Part shown: positions 1 to 12,799 of the stretch, in pieces
How positions within the stretch are numbered: the stretch's first letter is position 1
Layout of the letters: every line of letters starts with the position of its first letter
From: Welwitschia mirabilis
Lineage: Eukaryota; Gnetophyta; Gnetopsida; Welwitschiales
Assembly: GCA_051453625.1 (NCBI GenBank)
Contig: JBOZIK010000001.1
Span: 49,199,645-49,263,644, forward strand
Direction of reading: 5' to 3'
Length of the DNA stretch: 64,000 nt
Notes under the pieces: model-generated
Told to the model about the DNA's origin: nothing
What the model saw: only the letters and a program-made list of their open reading frames with translations
Databases searched by the model: none
Translations under genes and position numbers: made by a program

Positions 1-3000
1 AGATATATTATTATGAATCTCAAATTTGTGCTTATGTTAGTCTTAATTCTATAAGTCTTAAATGTGTTGAAATATATGACTATTATATAAAAATCATACA
101 ATTATGCATTAATATTTATTTTTTTGAAGGGTCATGAGTCATGATAATCTAACTTTATATTTAAAGAAGACACTAAATCTAGTTTTTAATCTTAAAGTTA
201 GTCACTTTGACTGTTGAAATTATCCTATTGTAAAAAATAATGCTTTTATAATAAGATGGATAATCATAACTCAGGGCCCTTAATTAAGTAATTCATTAAA
301 ATTTAAAATTAAAGGAAAAACTTATTTATATATAGTATAAATCAAGGTAGAAGCATCATGGAAAAATAAATATATATTTACAAATAAAATAGTGTCACAT
401 ATAGTGATACTAGATGAATAAAAAAATATCTAGCTTTTAGAAGATCTCCCAAATCTTATGCAGACAGTTAACATTAGCATGCAAGTCAAGTTTATAATAT
501 TGCTAAAAGATAGCATTCTATTTTTCTTTCCAATAACTATTAAGAGTATTCTATCAACACATTCTTTTATTAGCAAGAAGCTTACAAGATATTCTTGCGC
601 ATCTGCTAGTGGAGTATAACTTCATTTTGAGTTGACACACTTCTTTTTCATAGAAAAACAAAGATAAGAATTAGACATATTTGAAATAAAGGTTAAGAAA
701 TTATTTCCCTTTTCATTATGATCCAGAATATATTCAAAATAGAGTGAAGTATCTATGCAAGAATTGGCTAAAAATTACTTATGTTAATTAAGGAGGAAAG
801 AGGAAACTAATGAGATAAAGAAATTTCCTACATGCAAGAAAATTTAAAAATTTTAAAGAAATTATAAGATTAAAGATAGAATCTATCAAGGTATTTAAAT
901 ATAAGCTATTCTTGGGTTCTAACTCCTTTCTAGATGGAGAAGTCAAAATAACTTTTAGAAGGTTAAGACATAGAATTAAAACACTTCTTACATATTTTAA
1001 CATAAAAATTTCCTAATTTAATAAAAATATTATATATAAAATAAAATTTACCAAAAATAGTCTAGATAACCTAAAAATTTAATGGAAACATTTAGGGAAT
1101 AAATGCTACATATTCCAACAAAAACATCATAAACTTATAAGTAATCTAAACTACATAATGATGAGGGTCTTTCCTTTTATTGATGGTATAAGATTTAAAA
1201 TAATTATACAATAAAAGGGAAACACCTCCTTTACTTTTAAGATAATTAGTTGTCATAAACAAATGTTGAGAAGAAATATCTTTAGAAGTAAACTAGACCT
1301 CTATAAAATTAATTTTAATCTCTAACAAATCTAAAACATGAATCACCATGATTTAGTAAGAAGTGCTTAGCCACATAATTTCTAGTAAGAGTTGTTAAAA
1401 CCTTAATACTCCATGAAGTAAAATTAATCATGGTATGATTATAATAATAGAATAGTTCATGGAATCTTCACTACTATCATTTTCAAGGAAAAAAAACTAA
1501 AATAAATTTTTTAAAAAATTTTCACCAAGCATTGAGCTCTAATCTCATTCTATATTAGTGAAGGGGTTAACTCATATCTTATTTATAAAAAGTAATATTA
1601 TTTAGTTGTCCATGCTAGATCCTCCATATTACATTCATTTCTATTTTTATTTAAGAATTGGATAAGAGTACCTCATAAATCTAAAGGTAATGAATATGAA
1701 ATAAAGTTGTTGAGGATTTTTCATTAGAGAGGCTTTGCCACTACTTATGTTTATTATCTAATCCTTCTAAAACAATTTCTTAATGAGAAAGTTAGGTAAA
1801 TTCATTTTTCTATGTCCCTTATTTCCACATTAGGAATGATTATTCATTAGAAGAAAAAAAGCATCTTACTTGTTGTTCATGTTTACTAATACCAATCTAA
1901 ACTTCAGCCATCTCAAAAAGTGGTTTGGTAAGATGCACCTAAAAACATAACTATTTTATTAGCCCTAAATTAATAAATTTCTAATGATATTTTACGATGT
2001 ATATCCTAATGATATCATACATTTGATAAATGAATGGTCATAAATCCTGGGGTAAATTAGAAAAATCTACCTGCTTTGAGATTTAAAGATATTCATATAT
2101 GATTTTAAAACATAATTCTCATACTTAAAAATGCTAGCTTGCCTCTAATATGCTAAGGATATTATTCTTAACTTCTTTGGTATTCACATTTTCATGAAAG
2201 TAAAACAAAATGAAACCACTTGAATTATTATTAACTAATATTACTTAGATCCCTTTGAAAGTCCAAGTAGTATGCAATTAGGCTCTAAACCCATTAGTGG
2301 AAGATGTGAATCTAATAGAAAACCAATTAGGTTTTCCTATTAAAATTGATAATAGTAGTTATTATAGAAATTCTCAATTAGAGATAAGATAGTTTAGAGA
2401 AGAGGTTAAGAATTTGCAAGGTTACAATTGGAAGGGATTAAAGCATTAGTGGTTGAAAACCTACTATTTACCATAATAACCATTTACTCTAAATTTGATT
2501 TTAGTAACAAACCATTAAATTTAAAAACATTTCTTAAATCTAATAATTTTTTAAATTAGTGTTATGATTTTATGAAGAAGTATTTAGTGCTTTATTTAGT
2601 TTATACCAAGTTATATGGCTCTAATTATTTCTAAATCTTGTTCTAATCTTTGTTTATTTCTGATTATCATCATATTTGAAATCATATTTTAATACCACAT
2701 TAGAGTTTCAACTAACATACCAAGATTTAAATTTTAATAGCATTAAAATTGAAAAAATAAGGTGAAAAATACAAATAAAACTATAGTAGGACTCATAGAT
2801 ACAAAATGAATTAAATTTTTAAAAATTAAACTTGAAATAATTAAGTAAAATAACTTGAAATTAATATTACAAGATGATACTAAAGGTCATATCAAATAAA
2901 ATCACTTTAATTGAAGCCATATGCCTTATAACCTTCATTAATAAAATTATAACTACAATAATAAATGTAACATCTTAATCAATTATTCATGTAAGCTTAA

Positions 3001-3600
3001 TAATTATTAAATTAGAATGCAAACCCTAACCCTAGATGTATAAATACAAGTCATATCCTCATAAGTTACTGGCTATTATTGTACTATAATGCTAACAATT
3101 TATTTTCATAGTTATAATTATAATGTTATTTTATTTATAATGAAATAGTTATTGCCATAGCTATGATTCCATATCATTTTTGTTTTTTCAAATTCTATCT
3201 TAGCTTTACCTTTACATGGTAATCTAATACCTTAATTATCCTTCTTCTTAACATGACATTAAAAAATAGTTTTTAGTTAAATTACTATTAATATATTAGC
3301 CCTTATATAAGCTTAAGAATGAGGAATAATTTTTTTTGAGATTTACAAGAATTATGTTTTTGCTTTAAGTGTATAATTAATTTAAACCCAAGGTTTTGAG
3401 AACACTTACACTCTATATTTACAAATTTTATTTTTTTTATAGAATAAATATGGGATTAAAAGGATAAAACTCCTTATAAATTTATTCATATAGTATCAAA
3501 GGGATTATAAAAATAAGAAGAATGAAGATAAACTTAACATGAGCATAATATTTCTTTAGAAAACATGGTTTTGTTGTTAGGAACTTTTACAATTATCATA
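1..3600. other. AT-rich intergenic DNA, no recognisable gene
   Basis: I see no coding region, RNA gene or retroelement domain here on either strand. The only sizeable open frame is a 71-codon minus-strand stretch at 788-1003 of low-complexity hydrophobic residues, with no motif. CpG is rare, as in the decayed retroelements further right, so the stretch is probably repeat DNA too old to recognise. Confidence 0.5.
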
Positions 3601-3667
3601 CAAAAGGTTAAACATCATATACTAATGTCAAGAATTATATGTAAAAGTGATATATCATACATTATAG

Positions 3668-3789
3668 TTGAATATATATTACACATGAAAGTTAGACATC
3701 ATGCATGAAGTTGAATGTCATACACCAAATTAGTTACCACATGTGAAAGTTGGGCATCATAAGTAAACATTAGAAATCACATACCGAAA
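3668..3789. repeat. Degenerate ~21-bp tandem repeat
   Basis: Successive units begin at about 3668, 3690, 3711, 3732 (shortened), 3748 and 3769. Most are 21-22 bp and share the core AGTTnGACATCATACATGAA. Weaker units can be followed back to about 3600. Mutation has blurred the array; no flanking gene explains it. Confidence 0.55.
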
Positions 3790-3888
3790 AAGATTTAAAC
3801 CTTATATAGTCTTTAACCAAAATTTGGATGCCATACATTAAGGTATTATAAGTTAGGATAACATATAGATTTAGTTTATTGCAAATTA

Positions 3889-4040
3889 GGCTTAACAAAG
3901 AACTATCCTTCATACAAGTTAAGCTTGATACAACTAGAAACTTAATACACATGATATTCTTGATATAACTAAAAGACTAATATAACTAAGGGGTTGATAA
4001 AAGTTATAGGCTAGAGATAACAAAGGGCTTGATACAAGAC
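3889..4040. repeat. Degenerate 17-18-bp tandem repeat
   Basis: About nine imperfect units with the consensus CTTGATACAACTAAAGG run head to tail (for example at 3923, 3959 and 4027). The array lies 100 bp after the 21-bp repeat but has a different unit. It may be a relic of a minisatellite or of a repetitive LTR. Confidence 0.55.
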
Positions 4041-4045
4041 AATGA

Positions 4046-4700
4046 TTTGTTATAGTTAAGACTCAAATATTAAATTTCATTGAACACATATATATTATGA
4101 ACTATCTATTAGTTATTAGTAATTATATAAGGTTTAAAAACTTGAAATGATTCATCTAGAATAATTTAAACCTCATAATATATTTTATACTCTATAAGAA
4201 AGGATTTTTAGTATTTATCACAAATTTTAAAAACTCAAAATGAAGAATTCAAGTGGATCTAAGATACTAAGATTGACATAAGCAATATAAGAATAGTAAA
4301 AACATCACTTTAAGATAAATATTATTATGATCTTAAAAGGTAATTCTCATTAGGTAGGTGATATGGTTGGACTAATAGGTATAAAGGTACATATCCACAT
4401 ATAAGATTGTGAAATACTAAAAATGATATTTAGTAAGAAAGTAAACATGAAGTTCTTTTATATCCTAAATTAGATGAATAAAGTTTATATAGAAAGAGGT
4501 ATGAAATTAGAGGCAATAAATAATATATGATGCTCAAAAAAATTATTGATAAGGATTATATAAAATACTACATTACATAGGAATTCTTAATTAAGAGTTA
4601 TTAAGTGATATTAAAATATAACTCTGTAGTAACAATACTACTAGTTAGGAAAAAACTAAAGATCATTGATTTCAAAATGATATCTAAGATTCTACAAAAC
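4046..4700. other. AT-rich spacer before LTR E1
   Basis: No open frame or repeat of note. It ends where the LTR similarity shared by the copies at 10552 and 48011 begins. Confidence 0.4.
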
Positions 4701-6147
4701 TATTAACATATAAAATAACATTTATGTCAAGTGTTTTAGGCTAATTTATTATAACTAAAGACATTAATTTAATTATTTTAGTCATAAAATATGTCTTCTA
4801 TTATTTTTAGAAAGAAACTTAATTTTATGCTTTTTTCTAGAATAATTGCAGATCTTTAGACACGTTTTAGAACACATGGCAGAAGATGGATACAATTATG
4901 CAGAAAACGATAATAGTAATACATGATGTGGTAACACCTAGAATTAGCATTGGAAGACATGGGATAGTGGAATGTGGAAGTGGCACTAGAGACATGTGAT
5001 GATAACACTGGTTTGTAGAGAAATATAGATCCAAAGGCACATATTGCATTCATCAAGATGAGGATTTCACCTAATACAATAAAAAAACCTCCACAAAACA
5101 CTATAAGATAACTTCCATTAAATGCTAAATGATGTATATTCTATCTAATGCTATAGAATAGAATCATATCTACCTAACACTACATGAAAACCTTTACCAA
5201 ATGCTACAGGGTAGAATATTAGTTACCTAGTGCTACATGACATCCTCCACCAAATGATACAAGATAGAATCTTATCTACATAATGCTAAATGTTGGAAAT
5301 TCTACCTCATGCTATAGGATGAAGTCCACCTAATTCACTTACTATTACAAGCGAAAGGCTTTTAATCACCTCAACCATACCCTTACCTATAAAAGAATCT
5401 TGAGCCCTCATTTGTTAACATTCTTTGATGGGTATAGTAGTAGAACTCCTTGGAGCATTACAATCGACATGGCCTTTTAAGTATCTTCTTTATTAGTGAG
5501 CTTGTTTTAAGGCTAGCTTAAGGATTTCATACTAGAATCTTCTTCTTGTTTGAATGCAATGTTCTTTTTCCTAATTTAATACAAATTAGTAATTCAATTT
5601 TTATTTCAAATTACAAATAGCTTTGTACTTTTAATTCTTAAGTAAAAACTATAGATTATCAATTTATATTATTAACTGAGTGAATTTCATATGTTAGCTA
5701 GTTTAAGTTACTTTTATTTTATGGATTTTAAGTATTTTAAGTCCTTACTTTACATACTTATTTAAAAGCTATAAAGGACCAAGTGACTATTTAACTCACT
5801 AATTCTAATATGGTGAATGAAATTATGTCATCATCATTTGAGCCATCAATGACTTGATAATTTAAGTTATGTTTCAAGAAAGTGCAAGATATCATTGGAT
5901 TAAAGGATTAATGGAGGATAAATTAGGCAAAAAATTGGATCTTGTTCACTTCTATACATCTCTAATCAAATTTTTAACTCAATTCTTAATTCTCTCTTTA
6001 TTTTATTCTTTCTTTTAATTATAACTATAAGATAAGCAAGAATCTATGTAATATTTGTTAAGTTACTATAATTATTCCTATTGAAGAATAATACTAGGCA
6101 TTCACCCAGTCTATTTTAGTTTAATTGTACAAAACAATAAATAAACG
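4701..6147 (+). mobile_element. 5' LTR of gypsy-like family E, copy 1
   Basis: This 1.45-kb block aligns by eye along its length with 10552-11915 and 48011-49320 on the plus strand and with the minus-strand copies at 19406-20873 and 22960-24252. All begin near TGTTAACATG and share the early motif ATTAATTTAATTATTTT. A TATAAAAG box lies at 5388-5395 after a C-rich stretch, the usual place for an LTR promoter. The right end is followed at 6149 by a decayed tRNA-Asp primer-binding site, which makes this the 5' LTR. With the LTR at 10552 it frames an element of about 7.2 kb. No perfect target-site duplication is visible. Confidence 0.8.
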
Positions 6148-6148
6148 T

Positions 6149-6164
6149 TTGTGTTGTTGTTGGG
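6149..6164 (+). other. Primer-binding site (tRNA-Asp type), decayed
   Basis: The sequence TTGTGTTGTTGTTGGG lines up with TGGCGCCGTTGCCGGGG, the complement of the plant tRNA-Asp 3' end. Most differences are C-to-T changes, plus one G-to-T and one missing G. The following AACAATGGCATGATAGC is conserved in the copy at 49344. Confidence 0.65.
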
Positions 6165-7500
6165 AACAATGGCATGATAGCTTCTCAGGAGAGCACAATT
6201 CTACTTTTTTGCAATTCTTTTAAATTTAGTTTTTATTTACCTAGTAGTTGCTAGTAGTTATTTTCTAGTGAAACCCCAACTGGTCCTTGTTGTTTTCTTT
6301 TAAGTGTTTATTTCATTTTCCTTTCTTACCAGTGATGGGTAATTTGTTTCTAATGATATCCAGACTAGTTTTTTTCAAAGTTTTGTTTAGTTTTTTAATT
6401 TTAATATAAAATGTAATTCCATATTACATATTTTATATCATAAATCTAATAAATTTTTTATAGGTTACAACTAAAATAAGGATTGAAAAACTTGAAAAAA
6501 CTAATATGAAACTAAATTTTTTTAGTATTTCCCTTTTATTTTCTGCAATTTTTCTCTTTGGTAGTTAGCTTCTATTTTTTAACTATATTTAAATTTATTT
6601 ATTAAAATTATGCAAATAAAAATTTATTTTAGGTCCCATTCCCTTAATTGCTATTTCACCTTGTGTTACTACCATTGTCTTTTTCACTGTGTATTTTTAT
6701 ACCCCATAACATGAAACATTTTATATAGTCCTAAACATAACCTCACTTTTTTCTCAAGCCATTTTTTTAAACAAGTAGCATCACTATCCTTTTTTTCTCA
6801 AAATCCTCTCAAACTTCACATGTACCTTTTTTTAGAACCTCTGAACCCTTTGTAGTATTATCCTCCTTCTGAAACCTTAAAAAAGTTATGATAAGATAAT
6901 CCTATAGTGAATTTTATTGAAAATGTTTTGGATCTCAACATGAATTGGATACATGATCTTTTTTGATAGATTGTATTAAATACCTTATAAACTTCAAATG
7001 AACTCTAACACTAAGAACTGTAAAAATTCCTACAATTTTTCTATCCATGATCAACCTAAATTAACTATAGGAGATTACATTTGACCTAAGAAAACCTTAG
7101 TGCACTACCTTTAACATGAATTAACAAACCATAGCATTTTAAACTTTGAGACTCTTCTAACACTAGGAAAACTTAAATCTTAGAATCTTGTCTATATATA
7201 AATCAACCTCTTACAACATTGAATTTCAAAACCCATATTTTGACTAAAATGATTTTGATCTCATGCCTTCTACCATCAATCAAAAACCTTGTTCCTTATC
7301 ATTTGATCAATAACATCTACATTCCTACACTTAAGAATCTTCTTCAAATTCCTTAGAAGATACTCTACAAAGTTTCTTAGAAATTGCTGCCCTTAAAAAC
7401 ATTGAATGAATTATGAAATTTCATAAATGAATCACAAAAAATCTTGACTAAACTACCCAAAACAACACCTAAATTCTCCAACAAATTCTTTCTTCTTTAA
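6165..7500 (+). other. Family E leader/internal region without gag
   Basis: This tract matches the internal regions at 49344-50367 and 51312-52500, including short repeated TTTCTAGTGAT motifs just after the PBS. I could not read a gag protein in any frame, although minus-strand relative 21690-22196 has one at roughly the same distance from its PBS. It is therefore either a non-autonomous variant or a gag beyond recognition. Confidence 0.5.
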
Positions 7501-8420
7501 ATCATAGTAAACCTAATAATCAACTTGAACGTAACCAACAATAAGAGAAAAACCTTCGTACATTTCATCAACCTAATTTTAGAAATCTTGAAGACCTTAA
7601 AAGGATTGATAATGAAGAAATTGATGATACCAAAGCCATATCATGTAGAAATGAGGAAGAAACCAATGAGGAAATCCATGAGTACCTTGAGTTTAAGAAT
7701 GCACTAGAGAATGATTGATTATTTGCAAATAGAATATAATTTGAAGGAGTATTAAACATATCAGAGGATGAGCAACATTAAAAGATGAGTAGCCATTTAA
7801 GGAAGGATATACCTTAAAGAATTATACAATAGAGGATGAGTCAATAAGTAATATCAATGATAAGAACAACATTAAATAAGATCCCTTTTTTAAATCATAA
7901 CCATTATCACTTACATAACCACATGAGGAAGAATTCCTTGCCAAGATTAATGAAGAGGAAAACATTAATAAAGAGTTCATACATGATCCATTCGATGAAA
8001 AAACTTTAGCCTTTATTTACTTTATGAGCTAACCATTTCGCCTTCATCTTTATCTTCTAAGAAAGGACCAAAACTTTTAGCTTTAGAATCATGTTCTGAT
8101 AATTTTCTTAACAAACATTCACCTTATCAAGTGGTTTCTAATTCATCTTTGTCTTCACCTCAAAAAGACATCTTGCATGAGTTGTTGAAGAAACATAAAC
8201 AAGCTAAAGGATGGATTATTTCTGACTTTAAAAACATAAATTTTACTATTTATGTTGATGTTCTTCTTAAGTTTTTGGGCTCATGTGTAAAATTCTACAT
8301 GTATTATATCCTAATTCAAAATTCTTTGCATAATTTTGATCCATTATCCAAGATTTACATTTAATACCATCTTGAGCCTTAATACATGCACCACCTTGGA
8401 AAATTCCTATCAAAATTTTT
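7500..8420 (+). pseudogene. Gypsy gag-pol linker and RT N-terminus remnant
   Basis: The first half, read across frames, is acidic linker-type sequence (NEEIDDTKAISCRNEEETNE, about 7605-7664). Codons from about 8062 to 8240 give PKLLALES, then SSLSSPQKDILHELLKKHKQ and AKGWIISDFKNIN. This resembles the segment that opens the reverse-transcriptase region of Athila-type Ty3/gypsy elements (P-x-L-x-L ... LLKxHKxAxGWxIxDIKGI). What follows no longer matches RT; catalytic blocks are absent and stops interrupt. The same segment recurs at 25236-26160 (minus) and 52560-53230 (plus), so it is part of the family, not a chance frame. Assignment rests on motif reading only. Confidence 0.55.
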
Positions 8421-8629
8421 AGCTTCATTGTATGCTTTTAGATTACAATTTTTATTTAGAAGAGATTTTCCTTTTAGATTAAACTTAGAATAAAAAGATA
8501 TAAGAACCTTAATAACACTTTTACTGGATAGTCTTTCTTCACTTTTATTGGATAGTCTTTCTTTTTTAAAACCACTTAAGCATTACCACTTGTACAATGA
8601 TTATCTTAAATCCTTTTACTTAGAAAATA

Positions 8630-8830
8630 TCACATTCCCACCCCCATCCCCTCTCCCCTCCATCATAGAATAAGAAATTTTTACCTTAAATGTCATCATC
8701 CATCCTTATTTCATAATGTTGATTAAGCCTCCAGTCCACCCTAACCCCTTCCCCCCCTCTCGACCTGGTCCCCCTTCCCCTTCACCATTACTCCATTGTC
8801 CCTACTCCCCTTCACTTTCATCTATGTATG
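8630..8830. other. C-rich (minus strand G-rich) tract
   Basis: This is a sharp composition change inside AT-rich DNA: runs of 3-8 C recur, with the longest at about 8749-8757. On the minus strand the G runs are close enough to fit the G-quadruplex pattern. No gene overlaps it. It lies inside family E copy 1 and has no visible counterpart in the other copies. Confidence 0.6.
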
Positions 8831-8839
8831 AGTTCCTAA

Positions 8840-10551
8840 TACTTGATAATCCTAGTTGATAGCCCTTAACAGATAAACCATTAATAAGTGATCATCTTGT
8901 CAGTATAATTTAGCTAGAATTTAACTTAACTTATATTTTCCAAGAAAAGGTTATGCTTATTTTTGAGCTATCTTATTAAGGTTAGCTTTACTTAAGGTCT
9001 CTAAGTTGGGAAATTATGATTGAAAAAGTTGAAATATACCTTCATACTATGTTATTTATTTTCAAGCATTTTATGGGAACAAGACCTTTCTTGATTAGGC
9101 TACTAAACCAATGATCCCTTTTATATACATAAAAAAAATATTGAATATGAGAAGAAGAATAAAAAGAAAACTAAAATGTATCTTCTTCAAAATTAAATTG
9201 GGTTTGGTTAACTACATAAGGATTATGGACACTTGCTGATAATGTAGCTCTAATGATCTATTTATAACATAATAAATTGCATCGGGACTGTAGACACTCA
9301 CTGACAATGTAGCACTAATTTCTTCAAGAAAGAACATGCTTAATTTTGTTGGAATAAAATGTCATAATACTTGATGCTCAATTTTATATAAATTCCTAAA
9401 ACAAGAAACATGTGTGATTATGGAAAAGGTAAATTATAAAAAGAAAAGGTGGGATTTAGAGATACTTCTTCTGATTGCTTTCTTTAACTTGTGTACTTGA
9501 AAATTGGCTTACTAATTTTTGAACTTTTATAGGTTTACTTAAATGATACTTGTTTGTTTGATATTGTAATCCATTTAAATAAACATAAAATTCATTAAAA
9601 AATTAATAAAATGGCCATTATCTTGGGCATTTTTATCTTTTTCATTCATAGGTATTTCAATTAGTTTTCATTTATATTGCCATGTGTTAGAAATAAAACC
9701 TCTAGTTGTAATGATTTTTAATTACATCATTCAAATTTATATTTCATCCTTGTTCTGTTCATTTCATTCACCATTGAATTCGGCCTATAACATCAAATAT
9801 TGTTATTTTAGATAATAAACCACTTCCTAAAATTTTATTACAAAGCCTCCAAATAGCCAGTGCCATTGATAGTTATTATTAATGTTGCCATTCAATTTAC
9901 AATTCCTACTTCTTAACTCTACTACCACATCAGACATCTTATTTAAAGTCCTTTTAGATTTTTGATCCTTGCTAAAGTTTTCTAGAAACTAGCTATAATT
10001 CATTTATGACAATCACATTTTACCTTCATTTTTTCATTTTTCACATTTAGCCTCATTCTCCTCACCTTCATAATAATTCTAATTTATAAAACAAGTGATT
10101 AATTATTACTTCTAAAGAGTCTTGGTCTTTCTGCATTTTTTTTATATGTCTATAATGTATTACATTAAAGTTTTTTGTATGATAGTATTATGTTCTATAA
10201 TGTGTTACAACAGAGTGATTTCCTAAGCTTGTTGTGTAATAAAAAGCCATGTAATCAAATTCTTTCTTTTAGAATGTTCCCAAAAGTTATATAAAATTTT
10301 CTATCTTTTAAAAATTTGAAGACAAAGTCTATTTTTGATTGGGGTGTATGAAATTCACATGAGATTTACATTTTTCAAGAAAAATTTTCAATTCTAGTGC
10401 CTTATTTTTCAAACATAGGACAACATTTTTCAAAGAAATTCATCATCCTTACATGCTTTAATGTTTTTTCTTATACATTTTTCTATGATAATCATTTTCT
10501 ATTACATCTTTTTTTTTCCTAAGGAAATAGAAAACACTTGGTTGAGAGTTG
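8840..10551 (+). other. 3' internal part of family E copy 1, no genes
   Basis: No coding remains are recognisable. It contains an imperfect ~70-bp direct duplication (about 9215-9260 and 9285-9330; both carry GACACTnnCTGAnAATGTAG). The last bases before the next LTR (GTTGAGAGTTG, 10540-10551) line up with the purine tract next to the copy at 24252 and are the likely polypurine tract. Confidence 0.45.
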
Positions 10552-11915
10552 TGTTAACATGTAAAAATTAACATCTATATTAAGTGTTTCAGGCTGCTTT
10601 GTTATAAATGAAGATATTAATTTAATTATTTTAATCAAAAAATATGTCTTCTATTATTTTTAAAAGAAAACTTAATTTTATGGTTTTCTCCATAATAATT
10701 ATAGATCTTTAACCATGTTTTGGAACATATAATAGAAAAGGCATATAATTCTATACAAAAAAATGATGGCAATGGAGACATGGGTTAATGACATATAGTA
10801 ATAGCGTTGGAATACTTGTGGTAAGAACATGTGAAAGTGGCATTAGAGATAAGTGGCAATAGCACCATTTGGTAGAAGAATCTGGCTCTAAAGGCCACAT
10901 GTTGGACTCATCATGATGAAGATCTTCCTAACGCAATAAGATAACCTCCAATAAATACTATAAGATAACCTCTACCAAATGCTAAATTATGAATATTGTA
11001 ACTAATGCTATAAGAAAGAATGTTATCTACCTAACATTACATGACAACCTTTACCAAATACTACAAGAAAAAATCATATCTACCTAATTCTACATGACAA
11101 CCTTCACCAAACGTGATAGAATAAAATCTTATCTAGCTAATGCTAAATGACGAAGATTCCACCCTCAATCATAAAAGGATCTTGAGCCCTTATTTGTAAA
11201 CATCATTTGGTAGGTGAAGTTGCAAAATTCCTTGGAATATCATAACCAACATAGACTTTTATATATCTTATTTGGAAGGGAGCCTATTTAATGACTATCT
11301 TGAGGAGTTCATAGTAGCATCTTCTTCTTTTCTTTGATGTAATGTGCTTTTTTTGATTTAATACAAAGTAGTTTACTTTTGATTTCAAGTTGCAAATAGC
11401 TTTGCGCTTGTAATGCTTAAGAAAAAACTATATATTATCAAGTTATATTATTAACTGAGTAAATTTTATAAGTTAGTTGGTTTAAGTCACTCTTATTTGA
11501 TGGATTTTGAGTATCGTAAGTCCTTACCTTTCATACTTATTTAAGGGTTATGAAGGAATATGCGACTATTCAATTCACTAATCCTCATATGATGAATGAG
11601 TTTATGCCATTATAACCTAAGATATCATAACTTAATAGTTTAAGTTATGTGTCCAAAAACTATAGGATTTGATTGTATTAAAGAATTGCTTGAGCATAAA
11701 TTAAGCTAAACCTTGGAGCTTGTTATCTTCCCTACCTCTCTAGTCAAAGTTTTACCATAGTTAACTCTCTTTATTTTCTCCTTTCTTTTGATTGTAATTG
11801 TAAGATAGCAAGAGAATATGTAATTTTTATTAAATCATCACAATTATTCTCATGAAAAAATGACACTAGACATCCAACTAGTTTATTTTAATTTGACTAT
11901 ACTCAATAATGAACA
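10552..11915 (+). mobile_element. 3' LTR of family E, copy 1
   Basis: The block begins TGTTAACATG and ends near AATGAACA, matching copies at 4701 and 48011 throughout, including the TATA position (ATAAAAGG at 11171). There is no PBS after its right end, and a possible purine tract sits at its left, so it acts as the 3' LTR for the element starting at 4701. The many substitutions between the two LTRs point to an old insertion; I did not count them. Confidence 0.75.
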
Positions 11916-12346
11916 TGCACCTTAATAATAAATATGATGTACACCAAAGGAGTGGCATAGGAACTAGTTTCATAGAAGATGAAGATAATTATAGTAGATT
12001 TCATAGTAAGTAACATTGAAAAGAAATTGATTCTATAAGTGAAACCTATAATCAAGAACATGATAATAAAGAAGACGAGCAAAAGAAGTAGTACTAAGAA
12101 GGTAAATGTTAGATAAAACCTAGATAAAGTATAAGAGATTATATATGGATATCTACTATAGATGTAAATTTCTAAATGACTAACTTCATAAGAAAGATAA
12201 ATCACATTAATAAAATAGATGAGGTAAGATTTAAAATCTTATTATAGTAAAAAATAATCAACATCCTATGTTAGAATTATGAACTAATAAAGTAGAGAAT
12301 AATTTTAGCATATTAGATCTTATAATGAATGAAATTTAACTAGTTT
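11916..12346. other. Spacer between family E and the gene-capture element
   Basis: A 100-codon minus-strand open frame (11903-12205) reads as low-complexity hydrophobic residues and overlaps the LTR end, so I do not call it a gene. The right edge is the target site of the next element. Confidence 0.4.
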
Positions 12347-12351
12347 ATTAG

Positions 12352-12788
12352 TAAAGGATTTGAAATCCCATAAAATCATGCTCAAACAAGAAGAAAGCAT
12401 ACAAAAAATACAAATTGCTGTAAAAATCTAAAACATCATGTATGGTTAGAAAAATAAAAAACAAAAAAAAGCTAATTCCTCAAATATGGAGTCCCCCACC
12501 CCTAGCCATCCTAGGGACAATGGCTGGGCACATTGTTTAGTAGTATTTAATCATAATTTGTACATGATTTTGGGCAAATAATAGTTCATCTCTATTTGAA
12601 TGGCCCAAGATTTTCTTCATCAAGATCTAATAAACTCTCCTTAAATCTTTCAAATTCCCACTAATCTTGGACTTTTTGACTAGGAGAATGCTCAAGACAA
12701 ATACTTGCTTGCCAACATTATGTCTTTGATATCTTTTTAAATCTAGATATTAAAATGTTGACATTAGTTATGCTAAATTATCCCAACA
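12352..12788 (-). repeat. 3' LTR of the gene-capture element
   Basis: It runs TGTTGGGATAA... on the minus strand from 12788 and ends at 12352. It aligns along its full length with 15025-15446 (both contain CTAATTCCTCAAATATGGAG and TTAATCATAATTT). A purine tract adjoins at 12789. Confidence 0.85.
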
Positions 12789-12799
12789 CTCACCCCCTT

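Noticed and set aside
4856-5101. Minus frames of 60 and 81 codons
   Set aside because: Inside the family E LTR and not conserved in the LTRs at 10552 and 48011.
11903-12205. 100-codon minus frame, hydrophobic
   Set aside because: Overlaps the end of a family E LTR; low-complexity Ile/Phe/Tyr residues typical of AT-rich noise.
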